Assembly: GCF_001436755.1 (NCBI RefSeq)
Contig: NZ_AYZD01000004.1
Coordinates: 1-64,000 of the forward strand
Source: Liquorilactobacillus aquaticus DSM 21051
GTDB lineage: Bacteria; Bacillota; Bacilli; Lactobacillales; Lactobacillaceae
Direction: 5' to 3'
Length of the DNA: 64,000 bases
Under the pieces are notes generated by a model that had not been told where the DNA came from, did not search any database, and saw only the letters and a list, made by a program, of their open reading frames with translations. How positions within the stretch are numbered: the stretch's first letter is position 1; each line of letters opens with the position of its first letter. Below are positions 53,727-62,802 of the stretch, piece by piece. The translations under genes were made by a program, and so were the position numbers.

Positions 53727-53764
53727 CCTACGCAACCTCCTTTTTGATGTTTTAAGATTTTTTA

Positions 53765-54547
53765 TTACTGTGGATAAACAAGAATCCTTTTTTTGTCGTC
53801 CTTGATTATTTCAATAGGTTTTCCATAAAAATTGGCCAATGTTTCTTTGTTTAAGAGCTCCTCTCGCTTGCCCTTTCTATCAATTTTTCCGTCTTTCAAA
53901 AACATTACATTATCAAAACATGGCAATAATTCCTCAGTGTAGTGAGAAACCATCAATAGAGAGGGACTATTGGATTCTTGCGCAATCTTTTTAATTTTTT
54001 CAAGTAACCGTTCGCGCGCAAAAAGATCTAGTCCATTACAAGGCTCGTCCAAAATCAGTAGTTCTGGTTTAGCCATCAAGGCACGTGCTATTAAAACAAG
54101 CTGGCGTTCTCCCTGAGATAATACACGATAAGATTTGCCAATCAATTCAGCTCCACCCAATTTAGTTATTCTTTCCTTGGCTTCTTGCATTTCTTGTTTG
54201 GTATAACGCTCATATAATCCAATGCTGGCAAACTTACCGGATAAGACGATTTCTTCAACCAAGTCACCCGCATGCAGCCAATCTTGAAGTGCTGTGCTTA
54301 CCCAGCCAATCCTTTTCTTTAAATCAGGAATATTCGTGTGCCCGAACACACCACCAAGTACTTCCAGCTTGCCCTGCGAAGGCCAAACATCACCATGGAT
54401 CATTTTCAGCATTGTTGTTTTCCCAGCGCCGTTTAATCCTAAAATTGCCCAATTTTCTTTTTCTTTGATCGTCCAACTGATATTCTTTAAAATTTGCCGA
54501 TCGCCTTTTATCAGAGAAACATTTTGAAAAGACAAAATCTTACCCAT
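53765..54547 (-). CDS. Solitary ABC transporter ATPase (YlmA/ModF-like)
   Basis: A 260-residue ATPase with Walker A GLNGAGKTTMLK, signature VLSQGERQLVLIARAL, Walker B LLILDEPCNGLD and switch His VSHYTEE. No permease or binding protein is adjacent; it lies inside the ilv operon between ilvA and ridA. It may energise an unknown permease or act as a soluble ATPase. Context suggests a branched-chain link, but the function is not predictable. Confidence 0.85.
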   Translation of the reverse strand: MGKILSFQNVSLIKGDRQILKNISWTIKEKENWAILGLNGAGKTTMLKMIHGDVWPSQGKLEVLGGVFGHTNIPDLKKRIGWVSTALQDWLHAGDLVEEIVLSGKFASIGLYERYTKQEMQEAKERITKLGGAELIGKSYRVLSQGERQLVLIARALMAKPELLILDEPCNGLDLFARERLLEKIKKIAQESNSPSLLMVSHYTEELLPCFDNVMFLKDGKIDRKGKREELLNKETLANFYGKPIEIIKDDKKRILVYPQ

Positions 54548-54603
54548 TCATTTAACTCCTTCCATTGAAATGTTCTGACACATCTTAGACTTGATGTCTT
54601 TGC

Positions 54604-55878
54604 TCAAACCATCATTTCATATAACATTTGATTCTCTTTAAGATCAATATAGTAAGGATCGAAGCGTCTCAATCTTGTTCGAAGCTGTTCAATATTCCGC
54701 CTGTCACCAAGCCTAATGCCAATCAAAACTGGTCCCTTTCCACGATTCACTTTTTTTGTATACTCGAATTTCGTTATGTCATCATCTTCATTTAAAATAT
54801 CATTGACCACTTCACGTAACGCTCCAGGTCTCTGTGGGAAATTTACAATAAAATAGTGCTGAAACCCTTCATACACTAATGAACGTTCCTTGATTTCCTG
54901 CATTCTGTCGATATCATTATTCCCACCGCTTATTACGCAAACAACTGTTTTACCAGCAATTTCCTCGCGATGTTCTTCTAAAGCAGCCACACTCAGAGCG
55001 CCAGCCGGTTCCGCAACAATTGCTTCTTTACTATATAGCTCTAGTAATGTAGTACATACACGCCCTTCAGCAACATTGATCATTCCATCAACAAATTCTT
55101 TAGCATTGGTATAGGTCAGCCCACCAACAGTTTTAACTGCTGCACCATCAACAAACTTATCTACTTTTTCAAGCGTAACTGGATGTCCGCACTTAAAAGC
55201 CGCTGCCATTGATGCTGCTCCTGTTGGTTCAACGCCAATAACTTGCGTCTTAGGACTGACACTTTTGGTGTATGCGCCCAGTCCACTGATAAGTCCACCG
55301 CCTCCAACTGCTGCAAATAAATAGTCTACTTCTGTGTGCTGTGAAAATACCTCATCAAAAATTTCGCAGGCAATTGTTCCTTGACCAGCTATTGTGTTTT
55401 TATCGTCAAATGGTGCAATAAAGGTCATCTTCTTTTGCTCGCAATAATCTACTGCAGCTTGAGCCGAAGCATCAAATGTATCTCCAACTAGTTTAATCGT
55501 TGCTTCATCCCCACCAAAAAATCTTACTTGCTCAACTTTTTGCTGTGGAGTCGTAGTAGGCATGAAAATCACTGCTGGAACTTTCATCTTATGACACGTC
55601 CATGCAACCCCTTGTGCATGATTACCCGCACTTGCACAAACTATTCCTCTTCGACGTACTGCTTCTGGCGTTTTAGAAATTGCGTAATATGCACCGCGTA
55701 GTTTAAAAGAACGAACCACTTGCTGATCCTCTCTTTTTAAATATAAGTGACACTGATATTTTTGAGATAAATATGCATCGTATTGTAGAGGTGTCCGCTT
55801 AATAATCGGACGCAACACCCCATATGCTTCTTCGATATCTTCTTTTTTTAGCAATTCTTCTTTTGTCATTACGTCCAT
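54604..55878 (-). CDS. ilvA: Threonine dehydratase IlvA
   Basis: A 424-residue PLP enzyme converting threonine to 2-ketobutyrate for isoleucine synthesis. The PLP Lys is in VVRSFKLRGAYYA, and SGGNNDIDR is the phosphate-binding Gly loop. A C-terminal ACT-like domain (HYFIVNFPQRPGALREVV) points to feedback control by Ile/Val. I choose ATG 55878; GAAGGGG lies about 11 nt upstream, and ATG 55869 is an alternative. Confidence 0.9.
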   Translation of the reverse strand: MDVMTKEELLKKEDIEEAYGVLRPIIKRTPLQYDAYLSQKYQCHLYLKREDQQVVRSFKLRGAYYAISKTPEAVRRRGIVCASAGNHAQGVAWTCHKMKVPAVIFMPTTTPQQKVEQVRFFGGDEATIKLVGDTFDASAQAAVDYCEQKKMTFIAPFDDKNTIAGQGTIACEIFDEVFSQHTEVDYLFAAVGGGGLISGLGAYTKSVSPKTQVIGVEPTGAASMAAAFKCGHPVTLEKVDKFVDGAAVKTVGGLTYTNAKEFVDGMINVAEGRVCTTLLELYSKEAIVAEPAGALSVAALEEHREEIAGKTVVCVISGGNNDIDRMQEIKERSLVYEGFQHYFIVNFPQRPGALREVVNDILNEDDDITKFEYTKKVNRGKGPVLIGIRLGDRRNIEQLRTRLRRFDPYYIDLKENQMLYEMMV

Positions 55879-55918
55879 TAACGCCACCACCCCTTCAAGA
55901 TGATTTATTATGTATGCC

Positions 55919-55981
55919 GAAAAGCGAAATATGCTTTCCATAATCAAGTCTTTGACTGTGGTTGCTTTTATTTCGCTTTTC
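55919..55981 (-). other. Long-range stem in the ilvC-ilvA gap
   Basis: GAAAAGCGAAATA and TATTTCGCTTTTC (13 bp, perfect) close a 37-nt loop in the 128-bp gap. There is no T-tract. It could set relative expression or stabilise the ilvC 3' end. Confidence 0.5.
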
Positions 55982-56006
55982 TATTGTGTAACACTTTGAA
56001 TTCAAA

Positions 56007-57071
<1,065 letters not shown>

Positions 57072-57096
57072 TTAAAAGTGTGTACAATGTAACTAA

Positions 57097-57387
57097 TTAA
57101 TATTTTTCTATATCACTTAATAGAGTGTGGTCGGATTCTTTATTCTTTTCAGGGTCGCACCATTCTGCACTTAGAACATCTATTTGTTTAGAAATTACAC
57201 GTTTTAAATGTTCGCGTTCATGAGACTCTGCTATTCGAATCTTGAATTTTGCAACGACTGCTTTGTTATCTGGTGTTGAATTAATTGAGGCACTCTCGAT
57301 ATTTATATTTCTTCGTGTCAGCAACCCGGTGAAGCGATTTAAGACGCCCACCTTGTTTTTCATCTTACAGATAAGTATTTCATGCAT
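57097..57387 (-). CDS. ilvN: Acetolactate synthase small subunit IlvN
   Basis: A 96-residue ACT-domain regulatory subunit (ILICKMKNKVGVLNRFTGLLTRRNINIESASIN), the same length as E. coli IlvN. It binds valine and feedback-inhibits IlvB. Its ATG directly follows the ilvB stop (TAA-ATG), with GGGGG in the end of ilvB, so translation is coupled. Confidence 0.93.
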   Translation of the reverse strand: MHEILICKMKNKVGVLNRFTGLLTRRNINIESASINSTPDNKAVVAKFKIRIAESHEREHLKRVISKQIDVLSAEWCDPEKNKESDHTLLSDIEKY

Positions 57388-59115
57388 TTAATCGACCCCC
57401 ATCATAGCTTGATTGGGTTGACCTGGAGCAATCATTGGATAGACCTGCTCAAAAGCAGGTATGTCTGCTTCCACTACTGCACTTTCTTTCTTTGCGAAAA
57501 CATCCGCCAATGTTTCGCGCCAGTGCAGCAAGGGAAGTTTTAAACTTTTGATGCCATATGCTTGAGCTAATTTGATGAAATCTGGTTGTCCGTTGAATAT
57601 AGTTTGAGAGCGTCTTTTTTCGTAGAACAGATCTTGCCACTGGCGAACCATCCCAAGAGTTTTATTGTTAAGAATAACTATCTTAATATTCAAGTCATAT
57701 TCTCTAATAACATCAAGCTCTTCGACTGTCATTTGAATCCCGCCGTCACCAACGAATAAAACAACCTCTTTTTCAGGAACCGCCAGCTTAGCACCAATTG
57801 CTGCCGGTAAACCAAAGCCCATTGTTCCTAGCCCACCGCTGGTAATGATTTGATGTGGCCTTTTAAAGGGGTAATGTTGTGCAACCCACATTTGATGCTG
57901 ACCAACATCCGTGACAATAGTTGCATCATTGTTAGTTAGTTTCCCAACTTCTTCGATCACCGCTTGAGGTTTAATACTTCCCATTTCTTCTTCGTAATGC
58001 TTGGGGTGCAGTTTTTCCCAATCGTTCAGTTGTTGCAACCACATATTATGCTCTTCCTTTGGTCTTTTTTCTGTATTGGTCAACAACCATTGCAGGGCAT
58101 CTCTAGCATCTGCTGCAACTGAAAATTCCGTAGTAATCACTTTCCCTAATTCGGAATCGTCTATATCAATATGTGCCACACAAGCATGTGGAGCAAATTT
58201 TGAAGCATTAGTTGCTAGGCGATCATCGAAACGTGAACCGATATTCAAGAGAAAATCGCATTCATAGAATGCCATGTTAGCCTGATAACTTCCATGCATT
58301 CCCCCCATTCCTAAAAAAAGAGAATCTGTGTCAGGCATTACACCCAAGCTGATCAGTGTTGAAACTACAGGAAGATCAAAACGATGAGCAAAACGCCTAA
58401 GTTCAGGAATCGCATTTGCCGCAATAACGCCGCCACCAGCAAGAATAAGCGGCTTTTTTGCCTTAAATAGAGCTTCACGTATTTTCAACATCATACCTTC
58501 ATCAACGACTCTTTTTTGCTGAACAGGCTGCTTCTTCCAAACGTTCAGCTGCTTGCTTTCAAAATCATCTGGCAAACCCGAAGCTACATCTTTTGGAAGA
58601 TCGATGACAACTGGTCCTGGTCTTCCACTGATAGCAACTGTAAACGCCTCTACTATCGTTGCAGGAAGGCTGTTAACATCATGCACTTGATAATTTTGTT
58701 TTGTTATAGGAGCAGTCATGCTCAAAATATCTACTTCTTGAAAAGCATCTTTTCCAATAGCGTCACATCCAACTTGCCCCGTAAAGACGACCAACGGAAT
58801 CGAATCCAGCATTGCATCCGCAATCCCCGTTACCGCATTGGTAGCACCGGGGCCAGACGTTACAAATACGACTCCTGTTTTTCCCGTTGCTTTGGCATAT
58901 CCCTCGGCTGCATGAACTGCTCCTTGCTCGTGCCGAACAAGTATATTATTGAATGATTGTCGATAAACCGCATCATAAAGCGGTAGTACCGCCCCACCAG
59001 GATATCCAAAAATAAGTTCTACATTTTGTTGCTTCAGCATTTCAAGTAAAACATCTGAGCCGGTTGAAAGCTCCTGAACTTCGCCCGTCTCTTTAGCTTC
59101 TCGTCTTGCCAACAT
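57388..59115 (-). CDS. ilvB: Acetolactate synthase large subunit IlvB
   Basis: A 575-residue ThDP enzyme, first common step of Val/Leu/Ile biosynthesis. FGYPGGAVLPLYDAVYRQ and RHEQGAVHAAEGYAKATG are AHAS blocks; VGDGGIQMTVEELDVIREY is the ThDP motif. It differs from the catabolic AlsS at 39482 and is followed by its small subunit. I choose ATG 59115, with AGAGGAGGTGA 6-7 nt upstream. Confidence 0.95.
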   Translation of the reverse strand: MLARREAKETGEVQELSTGSDVLLEMLKQQNVELIFGYPGGAVLPLYDAVYRQSFNNILVRHEQGAVHAAEGYAKATGKTGVVFVTSGPGATNAVTGIADAMLDSIPLVVFTGQVGCDAIGKDAFQEVDILSMTAPITKQNYQVHDVNSLPATIVEAFTVAISGRPGPVVIDLPKDVASGLPDDFESKQLNVWKKQPVQQKRVVDEGMMLKIREALFKAKKPLILAGGGVIAANAIPELRRFAHRFDLPVVSTLISLGVMPDTDSLFLGMGGMHGSYQANMAFYECDFLLNIGSRFDDRLATNASKFAPHACVAHIDIDDSELGKVITTEFSVAADARDALQWLLTNTEKRPKEEHNMWLQQLNDWEKLHPKHYEEEMGSIKPQAVIEEVGKLTNNDATIVTDVGQHQMWVAQHYPFKRPHQIITSGGLGTMGFGLPAAIGAKLAVPEKEVVLFVGDGGIQMTVEELDVIREYDLNIKIVILNNKTLGMVRQWQDLFYEKRRSQTIFNGQPDFIKLAQAYGIKSLKLPLLHWRETLADVFAKKESAVVEADIPAFEQVYPMIAPGQPNQAMMGVD

Positions 59116-59152
59116 GAAATTCACCTCCTCTTGAATCATCAGTCTTGCAAAA

Positions 59153-59179
59153 TTAAATTATTTTATTTTGTACTTTCAC
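59153..59179 (-). CDS. Possible 8-codon frame with a perfect Shine-Dalgarno before ilvB
   Basis: AAAGGAGGTGAT (complement 59180-59191) is a 12-nt match to the 16S rRNA 3' end and directly precedes GTG, then MKVQNKII and stop. It sits between the ilv attenuator and ilvB and may load ribosomes onto the leader. Function is inferred only. Confidence 0.3.
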   Translation of the reverse strand: MKVQNKII

Positions 59180-59230
59180 ATCACCTCCTTTAAGGTTATT
59201 CTTTTCAAAATCACTCACTTTATTTTCCAA

Positions 59231-59302
59231 AATAAAAAGCATCCATCTTCACGATGGATGCTAAAAAAATCCACCGCTCTAATTTCTTAGCGCGGTGTGA
59301 TT
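59231..59302 (-). terminator. ilv attenuator: two tandem hairpins
   Basis: Proximal hairpin: CACCGCGCTAA and TTAGAGCGGTG (59272-59297), followed by GATTTTTTT. Distal hairpin: AGCATCCATC and GATGGATGCT (59238-59262), followed by TTTTTATTTT. Leader codons 28-31 (CGCGTGTGTGAT) can pair with ATCACACCGCG, which overlaps the first hairpin, and GGTGGAT can pair with ATCCATC of the second. The switching logic was not resolved by reading. Confidence 0.75.
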
Positions 59303-59321
59303 CATTCCTTAGGTTGCTAAC

Positions 59322-59435
59322 TCAAATTAACCCAGGCATTAAATCACACACGCGCATGATAATAATGACTAGGACAATTAGTAAGATAACGTTTTGCAAT
59401 ACTTTCATATCTAATCGACTACTACATGAACTCAT
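59322..59435 (-). CDS. ilv leader peptide with 11 consecutive Val/Ile/Leu codons
   Basis: A 37-codon frame from ATG 59435, with AAAGGGG 9 nt upstream. Codons 16-26 read VILLIVLVIII (3 Val, 5 Ile, 3 Leu) without a break, and the frame ends before the attenuator hairpins and the ilvB gene. The arrangement matches ribosome-mediated attenuation by charged branched-chain tRNAs. Confidence 0.85.
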   Translation of the reverse strand: MSSCSSRLDMKVLQNVILLIVLVIIIMRVCDLMPGLI

Positions 59436-59480
59436 GTGATCTAACCCCTTTCTTTGTTTTTTACAATCATATTTTTTATT

Positions 59481-59693
59481 TCAGAAAAAAACTTCTCGTT
59501 CATTGTGGAATCCACAAACTGAACAATACTCTTCATTGGGAGTAAGCGCCCCACAGTTAACACAGATATTAACCTCTACGTCCTCCTTCTCAGAACTGGA
59601 GATAAACCGTGCGCCACAGCTAGAGCAATATTTGCCAGCAGCAACTTTATTCCCACAGTTCCGACAAGTAACCATATCATACGCTAACTTCAT
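59481..59693 (-). CDS. Small zinc-ribbon protein
   Basis: A 70-residue protein with two zinc-ribbon-type Cys pairs per repeat: CRNCGNKVAAGKYCSSCG and CVNCGALTPNEEYCSVCG, each a CxxC-N10-CxxC knuckle. It is possibly a metal-binding or nucleic-acid-binding protein of unknown role. ATG 59693 has GGAGGG upstream; the frame extends further, to 59711. It ends just ahead of the ilv leader, so it may be read through into it. Confidence 0.82.
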   Translation of the reverse strand: MKLAYDMVTCRNCGNKVAAGKYCSSCGARFISSSEKEDVEVNICVNCGALTPNEEYCSVCGFHNEREVFF

Positions 59694-60051
59694 AAACATC
59701 CCTCCGAACAATTATCTGAATAACAGATAACAACGACACGTTATAAAATACAGCGACAATTACTAATCAGCTTTTTATCAATGAACAAAAAGCATCTGTC
59801 AGATGTTCGTTTCATCGAAACATGAATATCTTTCATGTGTGTCATATTACACTTTGATTTTAATAGTGTCAACATCTTTTTTTAATAAAACTCTTTTATT
59901 TTTAGGTCGGGCACAACATTTTTAAACTTTTTATTCTTTTGTATTTATTCTAAATATCTTTTTTTTAACTTTATATAAAGCCATATAAGGAAGAAAACAA
60001 AAAAGCACTTAAACACTTCCATCTTTTATCGATTAATTTTTTAATTTAACG
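59694..60051. other. Intergenic stretch between the zinc-ribbon gene and the MHS leader
   Basis: About 360 bp without a supported gene. It holds small stems (GCATCTGTCAGATGTTC, GTTTCATCGAAAC, CATG repeats near 59819-59838) around 59785-59840, then A/T-rich sequence up to the promoter at 60052. The zinc-ribbon promoter should lie here on the minus strand. Confidence 0.45.
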
Positions 60052-60081
60052 TTGACAAATTAGTTTTTTTAGCTGTATAGT
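60052..60081 (+). promoter_or_regulatory. Promoter of the MHS transporter leader
   Basis: TTGACA (60052-60057) and TATAGT (60076-60081), 18-bp spacer. Confidence 0.75.
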
Positions 60082-60120
60082 TACAAACATATTAGAAATA
60101 GCTAAGAGGAGATCGGAATA

Positions 60121-60174
60121 ATGACAACCAATACTAACATTCTAATTATTATTATCAGCGCGATTATTAATTGA
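60121..60174 (+). CDS. Ile-rich leader peptide before the MHS transporter
   Basis: A 17-codon frame, MTTNTNILIIIISAIIN, with AGAGGAG 8-9 nt upstream. Seven Ile and one Leu codon lie in the last 11 codons. It is followed by a terminator and then the transporter gene, so isoleucine (charged tRNA-Ile) probably controls the transporter by attenuation. Confidence 0.82.
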   Translation: MTTNTNILIIIISAIIN

Positions 60175-60175
60175 T

Positions 60176-60257
60176 GCGGGCTGTATTTTAGAATGTCCGC
60201 AAACAGCGGACAGTGTTGGTTGAGCCAGAAGCTGTCAAACAGCCTCTGGCTTTTTTT
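60176..60257 (+). terminator. Attenuator before the MHS transporter
   Basis: GCCAGAAGCTGT and ACAGCCTCTGGC (60224-60250), then T7, form the terminator. Upstream GTCCGC and GCGGAC (60195-60211) form a hairpin. The leader's GCGGGC (60176-60181) can pair with GTCCGC, and GACAG with CTGTC in the terminator arm, giving exclusive alternatives. The order of pairing was not resolved. Confidence 0.8.
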
Positions 60258-60335
60258 ATTATTCATTATCTTCTTGGGGGGTGTTACAAAAATATATTGC
60301 TTTAGAAACATCATTTCGTTTTAGGAGGAATTTTT

Positions 60336-61658
60336 ATGGACAATACAAATAATTTAGAGACCCATTTTGAAGCTTCAAAAGAGTTTAAGCGTGATTCAGT
60401 GAAGACAGTTATGTTCGCTTCGATGATCGGAACTGCAATTGAATTTTTTGATTTTTATGCTTATGGAACCGCTGCTGCTGCCTACTTCCCTAAAGTTTTC
60501 TTTCCCGAAGTTACACCAGCAATCGCTACAATTTTAAGTTTATTGACCTTTGGTGTTGCGTTTATTGCTCGTCCCTTAGGTTCCTTTATTTTCGGACACT
60601 TTGGCGATAAAATCGGTCGCAAACGGACCCTAGTTTTCTCTCTTTTATTAATGGGAATCTCAACAGTTCTGATTGGACTACTACCTAGTTATGCAGCCTT
60701 GGGGGTTGTCTCTGTTATTCTCCTATGTGCTTGTCGTTTTGTTCAGGGAATCGGTCTTGGTGGCGAATGGTCTGGAGCAGCCTTGGTGGCTACCGAAAAC
60801 GCCCCAGCAAATAAGAGAGCTTTATATGGTGCCTTCCCAGAGCTCGGAGCCCCGTTAGGTTTCTTTTTAAGTAATGGTTTGTTCTTTCTGCTAGAATCTT
60901 TTTTAACTCCATCACAAATGCTTAGTTTTGGCTGGCGCGTTCCCTTTCTTGCATCTTCAATTTTAGTTTTCGTTGGTTTTTGGGTACGCGAGCGTATGCA
61001 GGAAACACCTTTATTTCGTCTAGCTCAAGAGAAAAACGAAGTAACAAAGTCTCCATTGAAGGTTGTTTTCAAAACTAGTTGGCGCCAAATAATTCAAGGA
61101 ACTTTCATCGTTTCTGTTACATATACTCTCTTTTATACATTAGCAACATGGTCCTTGACATACGCTACCACAAAACTCGGCTTTACCAATCAAGAGTACC
61201 TATTCATGCTGATGGGTTCAATCATTGTTTTTGCTGTACTGATTGTTTTGTCCTCATCATTCGCGGACAAGTGGGGCCGTAAACGTACATTAATGACTTC
61301 ATCGTCAGCCTTGGTTGTTTTTGCATTTCTTTTTCCCTACTTACTCCAAGGCCAGCGTAATTTCGTCAGTGTCTCCCTATTCCTTGTTATCGGTTTTGTT
61401 TTGATGGGTGTTGCTTTTGGGCCTGTTGGTGCTCTTTTGCCAGAATTATTCTCGACAAAAGTCCGCTACTCTGGGTCAGGTATCGCCTACAATTTAGCTG
61501 CGATCGTCGGAGCAGCCTTCACACCTACAATTGCAACTTGGTTAGCTGAAAATTGGGGCATTCGTTCCGTCGGAATATACCTAGGTATTATGGCTGTTGC
61601 CTGTCTGTTATCTCTAGCAACCATTAAAGAAACTAAAACAGTTGACTTTTCTAAATAA
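60336..61658 (+). CDS. MHS-family (metabolite:H+ symporter) MFS transporter
   Basis: A 440-residue 12-TM MFS protein. TAIEFFDFYAYGTAAAAYFP, HFGDKIGRKRTLV and QGIGLGGEWSGAALVATENAP are MHS signatures (KgtP, ShiA, ProP relatives), so the substrate is probably an organic acid, betaine or similar. AGGAGG precedes the ATG. The Ile-rich leader and attenuator upstream link it to branched-chain starvation, so a branched-chain 2-keto or 2-hydroxy acid or amino acid is a candidate substrate. Confidence 0.88.
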   Translation: MDNTNNLETHFEASKEFKRDSVKTVMFASMIGTAIEFFDFYAYGTAAAAYFPKVFFPEVTPAIATILSLLTFGVAFIARPLGSFIFGHFGDKIGRKRTLVFSLLLMGISTVLIGLLPSYAALGVVSVILLCACRFVQGIGLGGEWSGAALVATENAPANKRALYGAFPELGAPLGFFLSNGLFFLLESFLTPSQMLSFGWRVPFLASSILVFVGFWVRERMQETPLFRLAQEKNEVTKSPLKVVFKTSWRQIIQGTFIVSVTYTLFYTLATWSLTYATTKLGFTNQEYLFMLMGSIIVFAVLIVLSSSFADKWGRKRTLMTSSSALVVFAFLFPYLLQGQRNFVSVSLFLVIGFVLMGVAFGPVGALLPELFSTKVRYSGSGIAYNLAAIVGAAFTPTIATWLAENWGIRSVGIYLGIMAVACLLSLATIKETKTVDFSK

Positions 61659-61674
61659 TACTAATTAACAACAA

Positions 61675-61735
61675 ATAACCCATAAACGTTTTTTCACCCA
61701 TTTACTTATATTAAAAACGTTTATGGGTTATTATT
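61675..61735. terminator. Bidirectional terminator after the MHS gene
   Basis: ATAACCCATAAACGTTTTT (61675-61693) and AAAAACGTTTATGGGTTAT (61713-61731), 19-bp perfect arms with T-rich flanks. It faces the convergent kinase-like gene. Confidence 0.88.
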
Positions 61736-61746
61736 GTCAGCTTTTT

Positions 61747-62598
61747 CTATACAATTATTTTTTTCATTGTATGCGAAACACTCCGTGCATAACTGCGCCC
61801 AAACTTATTCAGATGAACCATTAAGTAATATAAACGATAAAAATCAAATCGTTTTTTGTAACCTTTTGCCAATGGGGCCGTATCTTGATAAGCATGATAG
61901 AACGCTTCATTAAAGCCGCCAAATACAGTAGTGATAGCAATATCAAATTCACGATCACCATATAAAGCTGCTGGATCTATCAAGGCAGGCTGTCCATCTG
62001 CCAAAAACATATAATTCCCACCCCATAGGTCTCCATGAAGCAAAACTGGAGTACTTTCATGAAGTGTTAGTTCTTTTGCAATGATTTCACGGACTTTTTG
62101 ATAGAGTATTAATTCTTTAGAATGCCACAGACCTTGCTGCTGCAAAGCCAAAGCCAATACGTCTAAACGCTGATTTAAAAACAATTTTCTCCATGAGTCT
62201 GTCCAATCGTTTTTAAAGGAAACACTGGTTCCAGCGTAGGGAAAGTCAAAACCAAATCTGTCTGTTGGACTTTCATGCTGATGTAAATGTGCAACCAGCT
62301 TCCCTAGATCCCTTTGATCACCAGAACCTGACTGCAGGAAATTCAGCAACAAGTACGCATCCCCTGCTATTTGACCGCTAGCAATCACACGCGGAGCCAA
62401 AATGCCTGCTTCTTCAAAGGCATGCAATCCTGCAATTTCTCCCGCATAAAATTCTTGGTCACGTTGCGGTTGAACTAATAAGAAATACTTTTTATCTTTT
62501 GTATCAAGTCTAAAAGCTTTATTAACATCCCCACCACCGACTGGAACCACCTGTGTAACTCCTGTGAGGGGCAATTGAGCCAACCATTTCTTTTGCAT
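61747..62598 (-). CDS. Fructosamine/ketosamine-3-kinase-family protein
   Basis: A 283-residue protein kinase-like fold enzyme. The catalytic block is LLHGDLWGGNYMF (Asp and Asn), with the metal-binding Asp in ALIDPAALYGDREFDIA. Relatives phosphorylate protein-bound or free ketosamines to remove glycation. AAGGAG precedes the ATG. Its role here is not further defined; PfpI and the aldehyde dehydrogenase point to a carbonyl-stress theme only loosely. Confidence 0.88.
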   Translation of the reverse strand: MQKKWLAQLPLTGVTQVVPVGGGDVNKAFRLDTKDKKYFLLVQPQRDQEFYAGEIAGLHAFEEAGILAPRVIASGQIAGDAYLLLNFLQSGSGDQRDLGKLVAHLHQHESPTDRFGFDFPYAGTSVSFKNDWTDSWRKLFLNQRLDVLALALQQQGLWHSKELILYQKVREIIAKELTLHESTPVLLHGDLWGGNYMFLADGQPALIDPAALYGDREFDIAITTVFGGFNEAFYHAYQDTAPLAKGYKKRFDFYRLYYLMVHLNKFGRSYARSVSHTMKKIIV

Positions 62599-62802
62599 AA
62601 GTTTGCACTCCTTCTTATTTGTAAAACAGTTACTGCTACAATTATATTATAGTTTTTTTTTCAAAAATATTCATTCTCGAATATAAAACAGCTTATTAAA
62701 AGCATGGATGCAATCGCATTCAAAATAGAGCCAAAAGTTTGCTTTCAAAAAAGAAGTGGACATATACTTATAGGTGTACAAAATATTAAGGAGGAACATT
62801 AG

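Noticed and set aside
58516-58956. 146-codon open frame opposite ilvB
   Set aside because: It runs antisense to well-conserved ThDP motifs of IlvB, with no start signal or recognisable domain.
59470-59500. CodY-like word TTTTCTGAAA at the end of the zinc-ribbon gene, near the ilv leader promoter
   Set aside because: Only the central 10 positions of the 15-nt CodY consensus fit and the A/T background is high. CodY presence in this organism is unknown.
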